Shown here one piece after another: positions 44,414 to 53,515 of a stretch of DNA of 64,000 nucleotides. Position 1 is the stretch's first letter; the number at the start of each line of letters is the position of its first letter. The notes under the pieces were generated by a model. The model was not told the DNA's origin and did not search any database. It saw only the letters and a list, made by a program, of their open reading frames with translations. Origin of the DNA: Leeuwenhoekiella aequorea (lineage in GTDB: Bacteria; Bacteroidota; Bacteroidia; Flavobacteriales; Flavobacteriaceae); the NCBI RefSeq assembly GCF_004104375.1, contig NZ_QOVM01000004.1, positions 1 to 64,000 of the forward strand, given 5' to 3'. A program made the position numbers and the translations under genes.

Positions 44414-45653
44414 AGATCAAATTTTGAAATTCGGCATTTTTAAGACTTAAATTTTCTATATGCTGCTTAGCAACAATCTCACACGCATCACGTAATTCAT
44501 CAATCTGTTTAATAGGAAACTGTAATTCTGAATTTATTGCCTGATACCATCCTTCAACGTATTGATAATGATAATGTAAGTACTCTTTAACAGGAAAGAT
44601 AAATCCGTCTATTTTTGATTGTAATTCATCTATAGAACCTTTAATAACTGTAATTTCTTGTACTATTTCGTCTATCTGTATGTTTAAAGACTCTTTTTTT
44701 AAAATTGCATTTTTAATTTCTTCATTTTTGCCTTTAATAAATAATTTTATTTTGTCTACATTTTCGTGTTCTTTCATAACAAAGTCAAAAACGAGACCCC
44801 AAATAACGTATACTACAAAACCGGCAAAAATAATTCCCCAAAAATTTACGCTCTCAATTGCTATTTGAGGTGTAAAAGATTCTCCCAAAACAGCATCAAA
44901 TTGAAAAATCTTCTTTTCAATCAAATAAGCTAAAATAATATCAAAAATAAAGGTGAGAATAAACAGCAGACCAAGTTTTAAGAATGCTTGCCACCCTTTT
45001 ATTTTTTGAAACATATGTACTAGATAACCTAATCCCATAAATACAAAAGGTATTGTACCTACAAACACAGCTTCTAACCAACCATCATTAATTGCCTTTC
45101 CAAGTGCATCAGCATCAAAAATTGCCGCTGTTAAACTACCAGTCTCAAAATCTTTAAAGAAACCTGAGTAAGACGCCGATATATAAAATACAAATAAGTA
45201 AATAGTAATGGGCAAAAGAAGAATTAAACCAATATAGAATTGAGCTTTAGGTCTTTTATCTGAATCTATACCGTACTTATCTGGATGTTGTTTAACATCG
45301 ACGATTTCAAATTTATAAGTATCTATATTTTTTTCTAAATCCCTTAATTGCTCTTCGTAAATACTGCGAGCAGTTTCTCTTTTTTTAAACTCTGTTCTTT
45401 TTCTTTCTTGTTCCTCCACGTATGGCTGTTTTAATCTCTTCTGCTCATTTAATTGTTTACGACAAAGATTCTCAAATGAATTAAAAAGGTTATTTAAAGA
45501 GATTCCTAGAGTTATTGCATTTCCACTGGCTTTTTTAGATGCTCCATAGCCACTTTGATAATAGGTTATTCTATCCTGCTCACGTGCCTCATCAATATTT
45601 TCTTCTACTTTATGTTCAATGAGAGTCGTCTTAAGTTTGAATAAATTTTTCAT
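44403..45653 (-). CDS. Four-helix membrane protein with coiled coils
   Basis: 416 residues. A charged coiled N-terminal part (1-135, with a 30-residue Glu/Lys/Arg helix), four membrane helices (about 139-161, 192-216, 222-246, 270-293), then a second coiled coil (about 300-345) and a helical tail. Cytoplasmic ends and membrane core suggest a scaffold that links cytoplasmic TerB-like protein with the periplasmic vWA-like lipoprotein made by its neighbours. It starts 2 bp after terB-like and overlaps the lipoprotein gene by 11 bp. No family recognised with certainty. Confidence 0.6.
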   Translation of the reverse strand: MKNLFKLKTTLIEHKVEENIDEAREQDRITYYQSGYGASKKASGNAITLGISLNNLFNSFENLCRKQLNEQKRLKQPYVEEQERKRTEFKKRETARSIYEEQLRDLEKNIDTYKFEIVDVKQHPDKYGIDSDKRPKAQFYIGLILLLPITIYLFVFYISASYSGFFKDFETGSLTAAIFDADALGKAINDGWLEAVFVGTIPFVFMGLGYLVHMFQKIKGWQAFLKLGLLFILTFIFDIILAYLIEKKIFQFDAVLGESFTPQIAIESVNFWGIIFAGFVVYVIWGLVFDFVMKEHENVDKIKLFIKGKNEEIKNAILKKESLNIQIDEIVQEITVIKGSIDELQSKIDGFIFPVKEYLHYHYQYVEGWYQAINSELQFPIKQIDELRDACEIVAKQHIENLSLKNAEFQNLIYEN

Positions 45654-45655
45654 AA

Positions 45656-46051
45656 CTAAGAGTTTATGGTTTTTATTAGCTCCTCCTTAGAAACTTTATT
45701 CTTTGCTGACTCTAGTAAATAGTCTGCTAGTTCTGTAATGTTTTCATCTAAAAATTCAAACCTTCTACAGTATTTTTTTAAAGTTATATACTCATCCTCT
45801 GTCACCTTATTATCTGCCCAGATCATAACAGCTAAATCATAAAGGTATTCTACACGCACGTCCAAAGATTCAGGGATAGCCGAGTTGTGAGAAGGATTTA
45901 AAAGCACTTCATTAAGCTGGTCCTTTGTAAACCCACGTTCTTCAGCAAATTTGTAAAGCATTTGCATTTCTAAGACGTTAAAATTATCATCAGCGAAAGC
46001 CATTTGATATAATCTTAAAAAATGACTTTTTAGTTCGGCATTAATAACCAT
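45656..46051 (-). CDS. TerB-like protein
   Basis: 131 residues, all-helical, soluble. It has the paired helical repeat of the TerB fold: FLRLYQMAFADDNFNVLEMQMLY and a second LYDLAVMIWADNKVTEDEYITL, each with the acidic D-(D/N)-x(2-3)-(E/D) cluster that in the family can hold metal. TerB-like domains recur with membrane and vWA proteins in stress or phage-response gene groups. It is the first gene of the cassette, 248 bp after an inverted repeat shared with the WYL gene. Confidence 0.75.
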   Translation of the reverse strand: MVINAELKSHFLRLYQMAFADDNFNVLEMQMLYKFAEERGFTKDQLNEVLLNPSHNSAIPESLDVRVEYLYDLAVMIWADNKVTEDEYITLKKYCRRFEFLDENITELADYLLESAKNKVSKEELIKTINS

Positions 46052-46298
46052 AAAATTATTTATTTAATTGTTCGACATTCAAATAAAAGACTTCATAGAA
46101 CAAGTTTTTTACAGATTTCCTCATTTAAGCCAGATATATATTTTTCAAACTACCTACAAGTCAATTTCTCAGTACCTATTAAAAGAATTATTTTATAGTA
46201 TTATCGACGAGGATAACTGTAGTGTGTATAAAATTTAAAAAAATGAGTCTTCGAGATTTTAGATCTAATTTTAATTATTGATTCAAAAGTAAAAATGG

Positions 46299-46320
46299 AT
46301 ACCGCCACTTTGTGACGTAC
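46299..46320. promoter_or_regulatory. Candidate WYL operator upstream of the TerB-like cassette
   Basis: ATACCGCCAC-TTT-GTGACGTAC: an imperfect inverted repeat that shares ATACCGnCA and TGACG with the perfect site before the WYL gene (47275-47297). It sits between the WYL stop and the TerB-like start, in the right place for control of the cassette. Binding by the WYL protein is inferred from position and likeness. Confidence 0.5.
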
Positions 46321-46328
46321 ATAATTTA

Positions 46329-47246
46329 TTAGTATTGTTCTAAAGCTTCCTGAAGCATAATTTTAACCTCTTCACGTAACTCTTTTGGTTCAAGTACTTC
46401 AGTAAAACAGTGCATTTTTAATATTTGAATTTTCAATTCATAATTAGGAATAAGCCGATAGGTTACAATACCATGTTCCTGACCATGTTTCCAATCAATA
46501 GTTTGAGAACTGTGTAATGGCAGGCTGCGTAAATATTTCAGGTGCTTGTGATAAACTTTCAGTTTAATATATTTAATTTTTCCATCACCTTCATTAAAGT
46601 TAAGACCAATAATATTATGGAAGTTATTAAGCTGGTCCTCAAAGTCTTTATACTTTACAGTTTTTCCGTTGGTAATTGTCAAATCTTTAAGTCGGTCGAT
46701 ACCAAAAGTGCGTATTTCATTCATTTTAAACGGAACCCCTATCACATACCAGCGGTTTAAATATTCTTTAATCTTGAGAGGGGTTATAGTATATTCTTTC
46801 TCGCTTTCCTCCCAATAATTTATATGCTTAAATTGAATATTTTGCTTTTGCTGAATAGCATTAATTATAATTTTCAAAAGATCAATTCCTTTGAAAATTG
46901 AAGAATCGTCCAACTCAACAATATCTGAAAACTTACGCAAGTCTGTTTTACCATCCTGAAGTAACTGGCCTACGTTGGCAAATTCAACCAATTTTAAAAA
47001 CTCGTAGGTTTCATTAAGAGCACTATCATCTATTGTATATCCTTGAAGTGAACGATTATAATCAATTTGTATAAAAAATTCATTACGAATGGCAGCTATA
47101 TCCCGCTCTAGTGTTCTCTTAGATTTGGGATTAGAATCTACATCAGGATACAAACGCTTCATTATATCGGCCTGACTAATACCTTCATTATTTTTTATTA
47201 AACTAACAATTTTGCCCAATCGGGATAGTTTATCGTAGGTGCTCAT
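46329..47246 (-). CDS. WYL-domain transcription regulator
   Basis: 305 residues. N-terminal winged helix (about 5-65, ISQADIMKRLY and KRTLERDIAAIRNEF) and a WYL domain (about 130-215, EEYTITPLKIKEYLNRWYVIGV and FGIDRLKDL), then the C-terminal WCX extension. WYL regulators such as those of BREX and CBASS loci bind nucleotide-like ligands or ssDNA and repress defence genes. It lies upstream of the cassette on the same strand, with similar inverted repeats before both, so it is a likely local autoregulator. Confidence 0.85.
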   Translation of the reverse strand: MSTYDKLSRLGKIVSLIKNNEGISQADIMKRLYPDVDSNPKSKRTLERDIAAIRNEFFIQIDYNRSLQGYTIDDSALNETYEFLKLVEFANVGQLLQDGKTDLRKFSDIVELDDSSIFKGIDLLKIIINAIQQKQNIQFKHINYWEESEKEYTITPLKIKEYLNRWYVIGVPFKMNEIRTFGIDRLKDLTITNGKTVKYKDFEDQLNNFHNIIGLNFNEGDGKIKYIKLKVYHKHLKYLRSLPLHSSQTIDWKHGQEHGIVTYRLIPNYELKIQILKMHCFTEVLEPKELREEVKIMLQEALEQY

Positions 47247-47274
47247 CTTATAAATTTTAATAAAAATACTATTT

Positions 47275-47297
47275 ATACCGACATAAAATGACGGTAT
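47275..47297. promoter_or_regulatory. Inverted repeat upstream of the WYL gene
   Basis: ATACCGACAT-AAA-ATGACGGTAT: 10 bp arms with one mismatch, 29 bp before the WYL start and 31 bp before the small plus-strand gene. The position between two divergent genes suits an operator for both. A related repeat occurs at 46299-46320. Confidence 0.6.
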
Positions 47298-47327
47298 TCT
47301 TTTTTAATTTTATTGAAAATAAGAACT

Positions 47328-47543
47328 ATGAATACTAAGATGAAATTGCTGCTTCAAGACCGAAAAGTGAAATTAAAACTCTTGAAAGCACAACTTAAAA
47401 CAAGTAAAGATTTAATATGTGAGATAAAAGCTATTTCAATCTCTTTTCAAAAATACGAGCAGGCAGTAATCGAATGGGAAATAGAAAAAATTTTAGGACA
47501 GTCTTTAGAAAGCATTGATGAACTACTTAAAAATAAAGATTAA
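47328..47543 (+). CDS. Small coiled-coil protein
   Basis: 71 residues from ATG 47328 (the frame also has a TTG at 47313, less likely). Lysine- and leucine-rich first half (MKLLLQDRKVKLKLLKAQLK), then a second helix with SFQKYEQAVIEWEIEKILG. It is divergent from the WYL gene across a 81 bp spacer with the operator-like repeat, which suggests common control. It ends with a 4 bp tail-to-tail overlap with the LytR-type gene. No family recognised. Confidence 0.5.
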   Translation: MNTKMKLLLQDRKVKLKLLKAQLKTSKDLICEIKAISISFQKYEQAVIEWEIEKILGQSLESIDELLKNKD

Positions 47544-48217
47544 TTAAACATTTCATTTTTGACTTGTTCATAATAACGTGTGCTTACTGGGATATGTTTT
47601 TCTCCTACTATCAAGTCCCTACCTTTCAAACCAGATACGTGATTTACATTTACGATAAATGATCTGTGAACACGCATAAATGAATTTGGAGGTAGCGTAT
47701 TTTCTAGTTTTTTAAGAGATAGGTAACTCAAAATCTTCCGGTTTTTTAGATAAAACATGACATATTCACTTTCACTTTCTACATATAGAATATCTGAGAG
47801 TTTTACTTTGTTTAAATCATATCCAGATTTAATAGTTATAAAATCTGTTTCTTCAGAAGTTTTAGACATTTCCATTCTATTAACAGCATCAACAAATCGC
47901 TCAAACCGAATTGGTTTAAGTAAATAATCGAGTGCCTTTAATTCAAAACCCTCAATTGCATAGTCTGAATACGCAGTTGTAAATATAACCTGTGTTGAAG
48001 CAGGAAGTAATTTTGCGAAATCTGTACCACGTATTTCTGGCATCTGTATATCAAGAAACACCAGATCCACTTTTTCGTTTTTTATTATAGGAAGAGCATC
48101 AAGTGCATTTTCAAAAGAGCCTTTTATTTTGAGATAACTCAGTTTAGCAACGTAAGTAGCCAATAGCGTGCGAGCAAGCTCCTCATCATCAATTATAATA
48201 CAACTAATTGTTTTCAT
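47540..48217 (-). CDS. LytTR-family response regulator
   Basis: 225 residues from ATG 48217 (a TTG three codons earlier is unlikely to be used). Receiver domain 1-118 with acidic pair DD at 10-11, phospho-acceptor Asp56 in LVFLDIQMP and Lys in LKPI; LytTR DNA-binding domain in the C-terminal half (FITIKSGYDLNKVKLSDILYVES, FMRVHRSFIVNV). It overlaps the kinase gene by 14 bp, so the pair works as one two-component system. Target genes are not evident here. Confidence 0.92.
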   Translation of the reverse strand: MKTISCIIIDDEELARTLLATYVAKLSYLKIKGSFENALDALPIIKNEKVDLVFLDIQMPEIRGTDFAKLLPASTQVIFTTAYSDYAIEGFELKALDYLLKPIRFERFVDAVNRMEMSKTSEETDFITIKSGYDLNKVKLSDILYVESESEYVMFYLKNRKILSYLSLKKLENTLPPNSFMRVHRSFIVNVNHVSGLKGRDLIVGEKHIPVSTRYYEQVKNEMFN

Positions 48218-49238
48218 GCACTTCAATATTTAATTGTACTGAATAACTAGAATTTGCAGCCTTAATGTTCAGCTCGTGGGTATTAGGATATAAAATTTTT
48301 AGCCGCTTCTTGACATTTACTAATCCTATACCGCCTACGCTATCTTTTTGTTTAGGTGATTTAGGAAGGCTATTTTCAACTTTAAAATTGATCTTATTTG
48401 ATTCTGATTTAATTCCTATAACTATATAAGAACCCGCTCGAGCTTCAATATTTCCGTGCTTAAATGCATTTTCAATAAACGGTATCAAAATCATCGGTGC
48501 AATTTTTAAAGTGTGATTTTGAATATTTACATCCAGTTTAATATCAAATTCCTGACTACTTTTAAGTGTAAAAAGCCTAATGTAATCCTTAATATACGCA
48601 ATCTCTTTTTCTAAGAACACTTCAGGTTGCTCACATTCATAAAGTACATAACGCAACATATTTGAAAGATCCAGAATGCTTTCAGATGTTTTTGAAGATT
48701 GCATTATAGACATTGAATAAATATTGTTCAGTGCATTAAATAAAAAGTGCGGATTAATTTGGGACTTAAGGAGTTTTAGTTCCGTTTGAAGACTCTCGTT
48801 TTTCCGTTTTATTGTTTCCTTTTCCTTCTCGTTAACATAAATAAATAACTCGATACTGGTAGCAATGCTATAGGCTATTGCAATCATTAAACTATGTATA
48901 AAAAATTGAGATGGTGGCTCATGAAATTGAGGAAATCCCCCACGTCCAGGTGGTGGTGGCATTCTGTCTAAATTGGGGGCTACCACTACTATACTTGACA
49001 AGTAAGCTGTAAGCAATAAAATACCCACTGTTATGCCGAAGAATAGGAAGTATTTTTTTTTGAATAATACTTTAGGAGCTATCACGTAAACCAATAGCGA
49101 GAGTACCACAATTTGCATTATGTAGGCAGGTAAATTCTCTCTTAAAAAAGGGGGTGCTTTATCCTCTCCCTGCCACATAACAAGCCATACCACACCCCAT
49201 AAAATTAACTGAGCAATGAGTCTAGTTATCTTCTTCAT
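48204..49238 (-). CDS. LytS/YehU-type sensor histidine kinase
   Basis: 344 residues. Four membrane helices in the first 135 residues (about 8-22, 38-55, 62-88, 112-135) with a short proline- and glycine-rich loop (MPPPPGRGGFPQFHEPP) that probably faces the periplasm. His_kinase family domain with His164 in QINPHFLFNALNNI and a HATPase part with PFIENAFKHG and GIGLVNVKKRL. No separate sensor domain is visible, so the membrane part itself may sense. Pairs with the downstream LytTR regulator. Confidence 0.92.
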   Translation of the reverse strand: MKKITRLIAQLILWGVVWLVMWQGEDKAPPFLRENLPAYIMQIVVLSLLVYVIAPKVLFKKKYFLFFGITVGILLLTAYLSSIVVVAPNLDRMPPPPGRGGFPQFHEPPSQFFIHSLMIAIAYSIATSIELFIYVNEKEKETIKRKNESLQTELKLLKSQINPHFLFNALNNIYSMSIMQSSKTSESILDLSNMLRYVLYECEQPEVFLEKEIAYIKDYIRLFTLKSSQEFDIKLDVNIQNHTLKIAPMILIPFIENAFKHGNIEARAGSYIVIGIKSESNKINFKVENSLPKSPKQKDSVGGIGLVNVKKRLKILYPNTHELNIKAANSSYSVQLNIEVHENN

Positions 49239-49672
49239 AGAACAAATAAAGCGAAATAATATTTAATCGGTCTTAAGAATTTGCTACGTTACCAACGTCT
49301 ATAGGCTATTTCACTTAATGCCATGTCGCTCTCACTTAAAACTACTATTCATTGACAGATAGTTGTGGTAGCCGAATTTAATATATAAAATAACGATTTT
49401 AAAGATGCAAAATTGAGAAGCTGCAATTCTAAAATCCACTTGCAAAAACTCATTTAAAATGTCATTCTGAATCTTTCTTCAGAAATTAAAATTAAGGCCG
49501 TAGAAGTTTACTTTGGATTTAACTGAAAAATATAAAATGCAAATGCTGGGAAGTGTTATAAAAATACTTTGACAGTTTTTTATAGGGAGGAGTGTGATCG
49601 AATAAAGAAAATGAAATACTGTATAAATTTTAATGGAATGGATCTACAAACAAAGGGATCATCACGGTAAAA
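49239..49672. other. Intergenic region with no recognised gene
   Basis: About 430 bp between the kinase start and the alginate operon end. Stops in all frames, no RNA fold or repeat that I recognise. It holds the promoter of the LytS-type operon. Confidence 0.6.
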
Positions 49673-49703
49673 ACTTAGAAATTAATAGAGCTAATTTCTA
49701 AGT
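49673..49703 (-). terminator. Terminator of the KDPG aldolase operon, overlapping the stop codon
   Basis: A perfect 12 bp inverted repeat (ACTTAGAAATTA and TAATTTCTAAGT) with a 7 nt loop. On the minus strand it is followed by TTTTTACC. The upstream arm covers the last codons and the stop of the aldolase gene, so termination begins inside the gene end. Confidence 0.75.
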
Positions 49704-50359
49704 GTACTTATTATTTTAATTACTTCCTTCACTTTGGTTTCAATACCCTGATAATCGTAAGTACCGTCAGAAGATTTCCCAATTAATTGAGAACCCAATC
49801 CTACACAAGTAACCCCCACATCAAACCAGGATTTTAAATTTTCTGAAGTTGGCGTCACTCCACCGGTAGGCATAATTGAGGTCCAGGGTTGCGGGCCTCT
49901 TACTGCCTTAACAAATTCAGGTCCATAGATAGATCCCGGGAATAACTTAATTATCTCACAGCCTAAGGCTTCGGCATCATTAATTTCCTTTAATGAGCCA
50001 CATCCTGGCAACCATAATACTTTACGCCTATTACAAACATCTGCTATATCCTCCCGCAATGCCGGAGTTACAATAAAATCTGCTCCCATTTGCATATACA
50101 ATGATGCAGCTGCCCCGTCCGTAATTGATCCTACTCCCAAATACATATCTGGATAATTAGACTTTATAAACTTTGATACTTCATTAAATACTTCATGAGC
50201 AAAATTTCCTCTCGCGGTAAATTCTAGCAAACGAGCTCCTCCCGAATAACAGGCGGTAATTAATTTTTTACAATTTTCTATATTCTCATCATAGAATAAC
50301 GGCACAAAACCATTAGATTTTAAAGCCAAAGCTACTTCGATGCGTGTATGAGTACTCAT
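49691..50359 (-). CDS. kdgA: 2-keto-3-deoxy-6-phosphogluconate aldolase
   Basis: 222 residues of the KDPG/KHG aldolase family. It splits 2-keto-3-deoxy-6-phosphogluconate to pyruvate and glyceraldehyde 3-phosphate. Catalytic glutamate in LLEFTARG and the Schiff-base lysine in EIIKLFPGSIYGPEF are visible, as is the late MPTGGVTP phosphate loop. Last gene of the MFS-SDR-kinase-aldolase operon, 12 bp after the kinase. The terminator hairpin overlaps its stop. Confidence 0.92.
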   Translation of the reverse strand: MSTHTRIEVALALKSNGFVPLFYDENIENCKKLITACYSGGARLLEFTARGNFAHEVFNEVSKFIKSNYPDMYLGVGSITDGAAASLYMQMGADFIVTPALREDIADVCNRRKVLWLPGCGSLKEINDAEALGCEIIKLFPGSIYGPEFVKAVRGPQPWTSIMPTGGVTPTSENLKSWFDVGVTCVGLGSQLIGKSSDGTYDYQGIETKVKEVIKIISTLRN

Positions 50360-50371
50360 TAGTTTATAAAT

Positions 50372-51382
50372 TTAGCGTTGAACATCTCCACCGCCAGTTG
50401 TTAATTTTTCTACTTCGTTAACGCTAACTCGATTTAAATCGCCTGGTATGGTATGCTTTAATACACAAGCTGCAGTGGCAAAATTAATAGCTTCCTGAGC
50501 TGGTAATTCATTTAAACCATAAATCAATCCTCCCATAAAAGCATCTCCACTACCTACGCGGTCAACTACATAAGATACTTCGTAACTTTTTGATGTAAAT
50601 AATTGCGCTCCGTCAAATAGAATCCCTCCGATGCGCTGATGAGATGTATTAATCGAATTACGCAAGCTGGTTGCAACGTAATCGAGATTCGAGCAATGCT
50701 CAAATAAGGGCTTGTATAAATTTGCAAGTTCGTTAGTTGCTGTATAGTCTGGATTCACCTTTTCCTTTCCGAGCATAAAATATGCTGTATCGATATCTCC
50801 CAAAATTACCGTACTGTATGCTAGTAATTCTGACATAACTTCACTTGGTGATTTTCCGTATTGCCAAAGTTTAGATCTATAATTAAGATCACAAGATATT
50901 TTGACACCCATTGACTTAGCGACTTTAATAGCTTCTAAGGTTACATCTGCAGCAGTTTGAGATAATGCAGGAGTTACCCCGCTCCAATGAAACCAATCTG
51001 CATTTTTAAAAATTGTCTGCCAATCAAAGGTGTTAGTTTCAACAGTTGCCAAAGCACTATTAGCCCTATCATAAACAACACTACTAGCACGAAGTCCTGC
51101 GCCTTGTTCTAAAAAGTAAACACCTAAACGATCACCTCCAAATAAAATATGATCTGCGTTTACTTGAAATCTATTAACTTCTTCTAGAGCACTTTTACCT
51201 AAATCATTATTAGGCAAGCGCGTAACAAATTGTGCATTTAACCCGTAATTAGCGAGTGATACTGCTACATTAAATTCGCCTCCCCCATAAGTTAAACCTA
51301 AAGAACGCGCCTGACCAAACCGTTCATTGTTTTGTGTGGCCAGGCGCATCATAAGTTCTCCAAAAGTCACTATCTTTTTCAT
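50372..51382 (-). CDS. kdgK: 2-keto-3-deoxygluconate kinase
   Basis: 336 residues, PfkB family: GELMMRLATQN opening, YGGGEFNVAVSLANYG (glycine pair) and the VDRVGSGDAFMGGLIYGL signature with catalytic Asp. Phosphorylates KDG at O6. The neighbours on both sides (SDR reductase and KDPG aldolase) fix the substrate better than the sequence alone. 63 bp after the SDR gene, 12 bp before the aldolase gene. Confidence 0.9.
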   Translation of the reverse strand: MKKIVTFGELMMRLATQNNERFGQARSLGLTYGGGEFNVAVSLANYGLNAQFVTRLPNNDLGKSALEEVNRFQVNADHILFGGDRLGVYFLEQGAGLRASSVVYDRANSALATVETNTFDWQTIFKNADWFHWSGVTPALSQTAADVTLEAIKVAKSMGVKISCDLNYRSKLWQYGKSPSEVMSELLAYSTVILGDIDTAYFMLGKEKVNPDYTATNELANLYKPLFEHCSNLDYVATSLRNSINTSHQRIGGILFDGAQLFTSKSYEVSYVVDRVGSGDAFMGGLIYGLNELPAQEAINFATAACVLKHTIPGDLNRVSVNEVEKLTTGGGDVQR

Positions 51383-51445
51383 AAGACGACTTTAATATTT
51401 TAAGTTTAGATTCTAAAGTTCTGTTTTTATTTTAAAAAACAGGCA

Positions 51446-52207
51446 TTAAATACCTAAAGCTTGACCACCTCCAATTTGAATTGTCTCTGCAGTTATAAAC
51501 GCAGCTCCATCACCAGCAAGAAATGCAACTACTGATGCTACATCTTCTGGTTGACCTAATCTACCTAATAATATATTATTCTTCCAGGAAGCAAATACCT
51601 CTGGTTTAGTCATTTTTATTTGAGCGTGGAAAGGTGTATCAATTGTTCCTGGAGATACCGCATTTACGCGAATTCCATACTCAGCAAGATCTTTTGCTAA
51701 TGCTCTAGTAATCGCGTGTACACCAGCTTTTGAAGTGCCATAAATACCTGCTCCAGGTCCTCCTGCATTCCAAGCTGCATTAGATGTATAGTTTATAATA
51801 GAAGCGTTATCTCCTTTTTTCAGGTAAGGTATTGCAGCTCTTGAAGCAAAAAATACAGAGTCAAGGTTAAGGGCCATAACAGATCTATAAAATTCTGTAG
51901 TCATTTCTTCGAACCTTGATCTACCACCTAATCCACCGGCATTGTTGACTAAAACATCTATTTTTCCATATTTTTCACCAATTGCTTTTATATTAGAAGC
52001 AACAGCATCTTCGCTAGTAACATCAAAACCGTAATAAGCAGCATTAATTCCTAATGCTTTTAGTTCTTCAATACGTTCTGAACCTGCTTCATCATCTATA
52101 CCATTTAACACCACTATAAACCCATCTTCACCTAACTTTTTTGCTACGGCAAATCCTATTCCACCTGTGGCTCCTGTAACTACTGCAACTTTTTCTTTTA
52201 AACTCAT
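51446..52207 (-). CDS. SDR oxidoreductase, DEH reductase
   Basis: 253 residues, classical short-chain dehydrogenase: TGATGGIGFAV cofactor loop, NNAGG, active Tyr/Lys in YGTSKAG, and VSPGTIDTPFH. In alginate loci the SDR in this position reduces 4-deoxy-L-erythro-5-hexoseulose uronate (DEH) to KDG with NAD(P)H, equivalent to the A1-R or DehR enzymes. Cofactor choice is not predicted. It lies 30 bp after the transporter. Confidence 0.88.
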   Translation of the reverse strand: MSLKEKVAVVTGATGGIGFAVAKKLGEDGFIVVLNGIDDEAGSERIEELKALGINAAYYGFDVTSEDAVASNIKAIGEKYGKIDVLVNNAGGLGGRSRFEEMTTEFYRSVMALNLDSVFFASRAAIPYLKKGDNASIINYTSNAAWNAGGPGAGIYGTSKAGVHAITRALAKDLAEYGIRVNAVSPGTIDTPFHAQIKMTKPEVFASWKNNILLGRLGQPEDVASVVAFLAGDGAAFITAETIQIGGGQALGI

Positions 52208-52237
52208 CTTTATTAAAATTTAATTATCGTATTAAAA

Positions 52238-53515
52238 TTATTCTACTTCGACAGGTCTCACCTTACGGATTAAAACCAATATCGATAAAACTGCCAGCGG
52301 TGCTAATACCGCAATTAATATAAACGCCGGAGCGTAAGATTGAACTGTAATTTGAGGGATTAACCAGTTCATAATTATTACCGAAACAGCACCTACACTA
52401 CCAGCTAATCCAGCTAATGTACCTACTGATGGCCCTCTAAAAAGATCACTTGATAAGGTTTGAATATTACCTATTGCAAACTGGAATCCAAATAATACAA
52501 CTCCTGTTATATAAATAAATGACATTGGACTATCTGGTTGAACAAAGAATATAATACCGAGCAGACCTAGGAAAATCAATACACCCCCTATGGTAATTGT
52601 TATTTTCCTAGCTGCATCTGTAGTTTTTGTTTCCATTAGCTTTCCGCAATACCAGCCTCCTAACAAACTACCGGCCATACCTCCTAAATAAGAGATCCAG
52701 ATTGTAGAGCCTATTTGTTCAATGCTAAAATCATATTCTGAATGCAAATACAAAGGCATCCAGCCTACAAAAAGCCACCATATAGGCTCAATGAAAAATC
52801 GAGCAGATAAAACACCCCACGATTCTTTATAGCTAAGGATCTTAACAAGACTCAAACCTTTTTCTTTCTCATCGTCCATATCAAAAACATTTTCGATACT
52901 TCCCTGAGTTATAAATTTCTTTTCTTCTTCTGTAATCCAAGGATGTTTTCTAGGCTTTGCTTTGTTTATGAATAACCACGGAATAATCCAGATTAATCCA
53001 AGAAAACCTATTATTATAAAGGTAGTTCTCCACCCAAATTTACCATATAAAAAAGCTATTAAAACAGGAGCAATCACACTTCCTAAACTAGCCCCCGCAT
53101 TAAAAATACCTTGTGCTACTGCACGTTGTTTTACTGGAAACCATTCTCCATTACTCTTAACAGCACCTGGCCAGTTACCTGCTTCACCCAGACCTAATAA
53201 AGCTCTAAATATAGTTAACGAGATTAGTCCTCTAGCTACTGCATGAAAAATCGAAGCTACAGACCACACGGTAATAGAAACAACAAAACCCATACGGGTT
53301 CCTATCATATCATATAATTTCCCAGAAAGAAACTTACCCGCGGCATACGTGATCATAAATACATTAAGCATAATGGCATAATCAGACTCGTCCATACCTA
53401 AATCCTTACCCATTTCTGGCCACATAACCCCAAAGGCAGTACGGTCTATATAATTGATTACTGTGGCTAAACAGATCAACCCGATAACCCACCAGCGTAA
53501 TCCTTTTACTTTCAT
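52238..53515 (-). CDS. Hexuronate-type MFS transporter (ACS family)
   Basis: 425 residues with 12 predicted membrane helices. ACS-family marks: NYIDRTAFGVMWP in helix 1, GLGEAGNWPGAVKSNGEWFP and QGIFNAGASLGSVIAP, as in ExuT-like uronate transporters. Expected to import unsaturated uronate or DEH-like monomers through the inner membrane in the alginate pathway. First gene of its operon, with its own promoter region (53516-53658). Confidence 0.88.
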   Translation of the reverse strand: MKVKGLRWWVIGLICLATVINYIDRTAFGVMWPEMGKDLGMDESDYAIMLNVFMITYAAGKFLSGKLYDMIGTRMGFVVSITVWSVASIFHAVARGLISLTIFRALLGLGEAGNWPGAVKSNGEWFPVKQRAVAQGIFNAGASLGSVIAPVLIAFLYGKFGWRTTFIIIGFLGLIWIIPWLFINKAKPRKHPWITEEEKKFITQGSIENVFDMDDEKEKGLSLVKILSYKESWGVLSARFFIEPIWWLFVGWMPLYLHSEYDFSIEQIGSTIWISYLGGMAGSLLGGWYCGKLMETKTTDAARKITITIGGVLIFLGLLGIIFFVQPDSPMSFIYITGVVLFGFQFAIGNIQTLSSDLFRGPSVGTLAGLAGSVGAVSVIIMNWLIPQITVQSYAPAFILIAVLAPLAVLSILVLIRKVRPVEVE

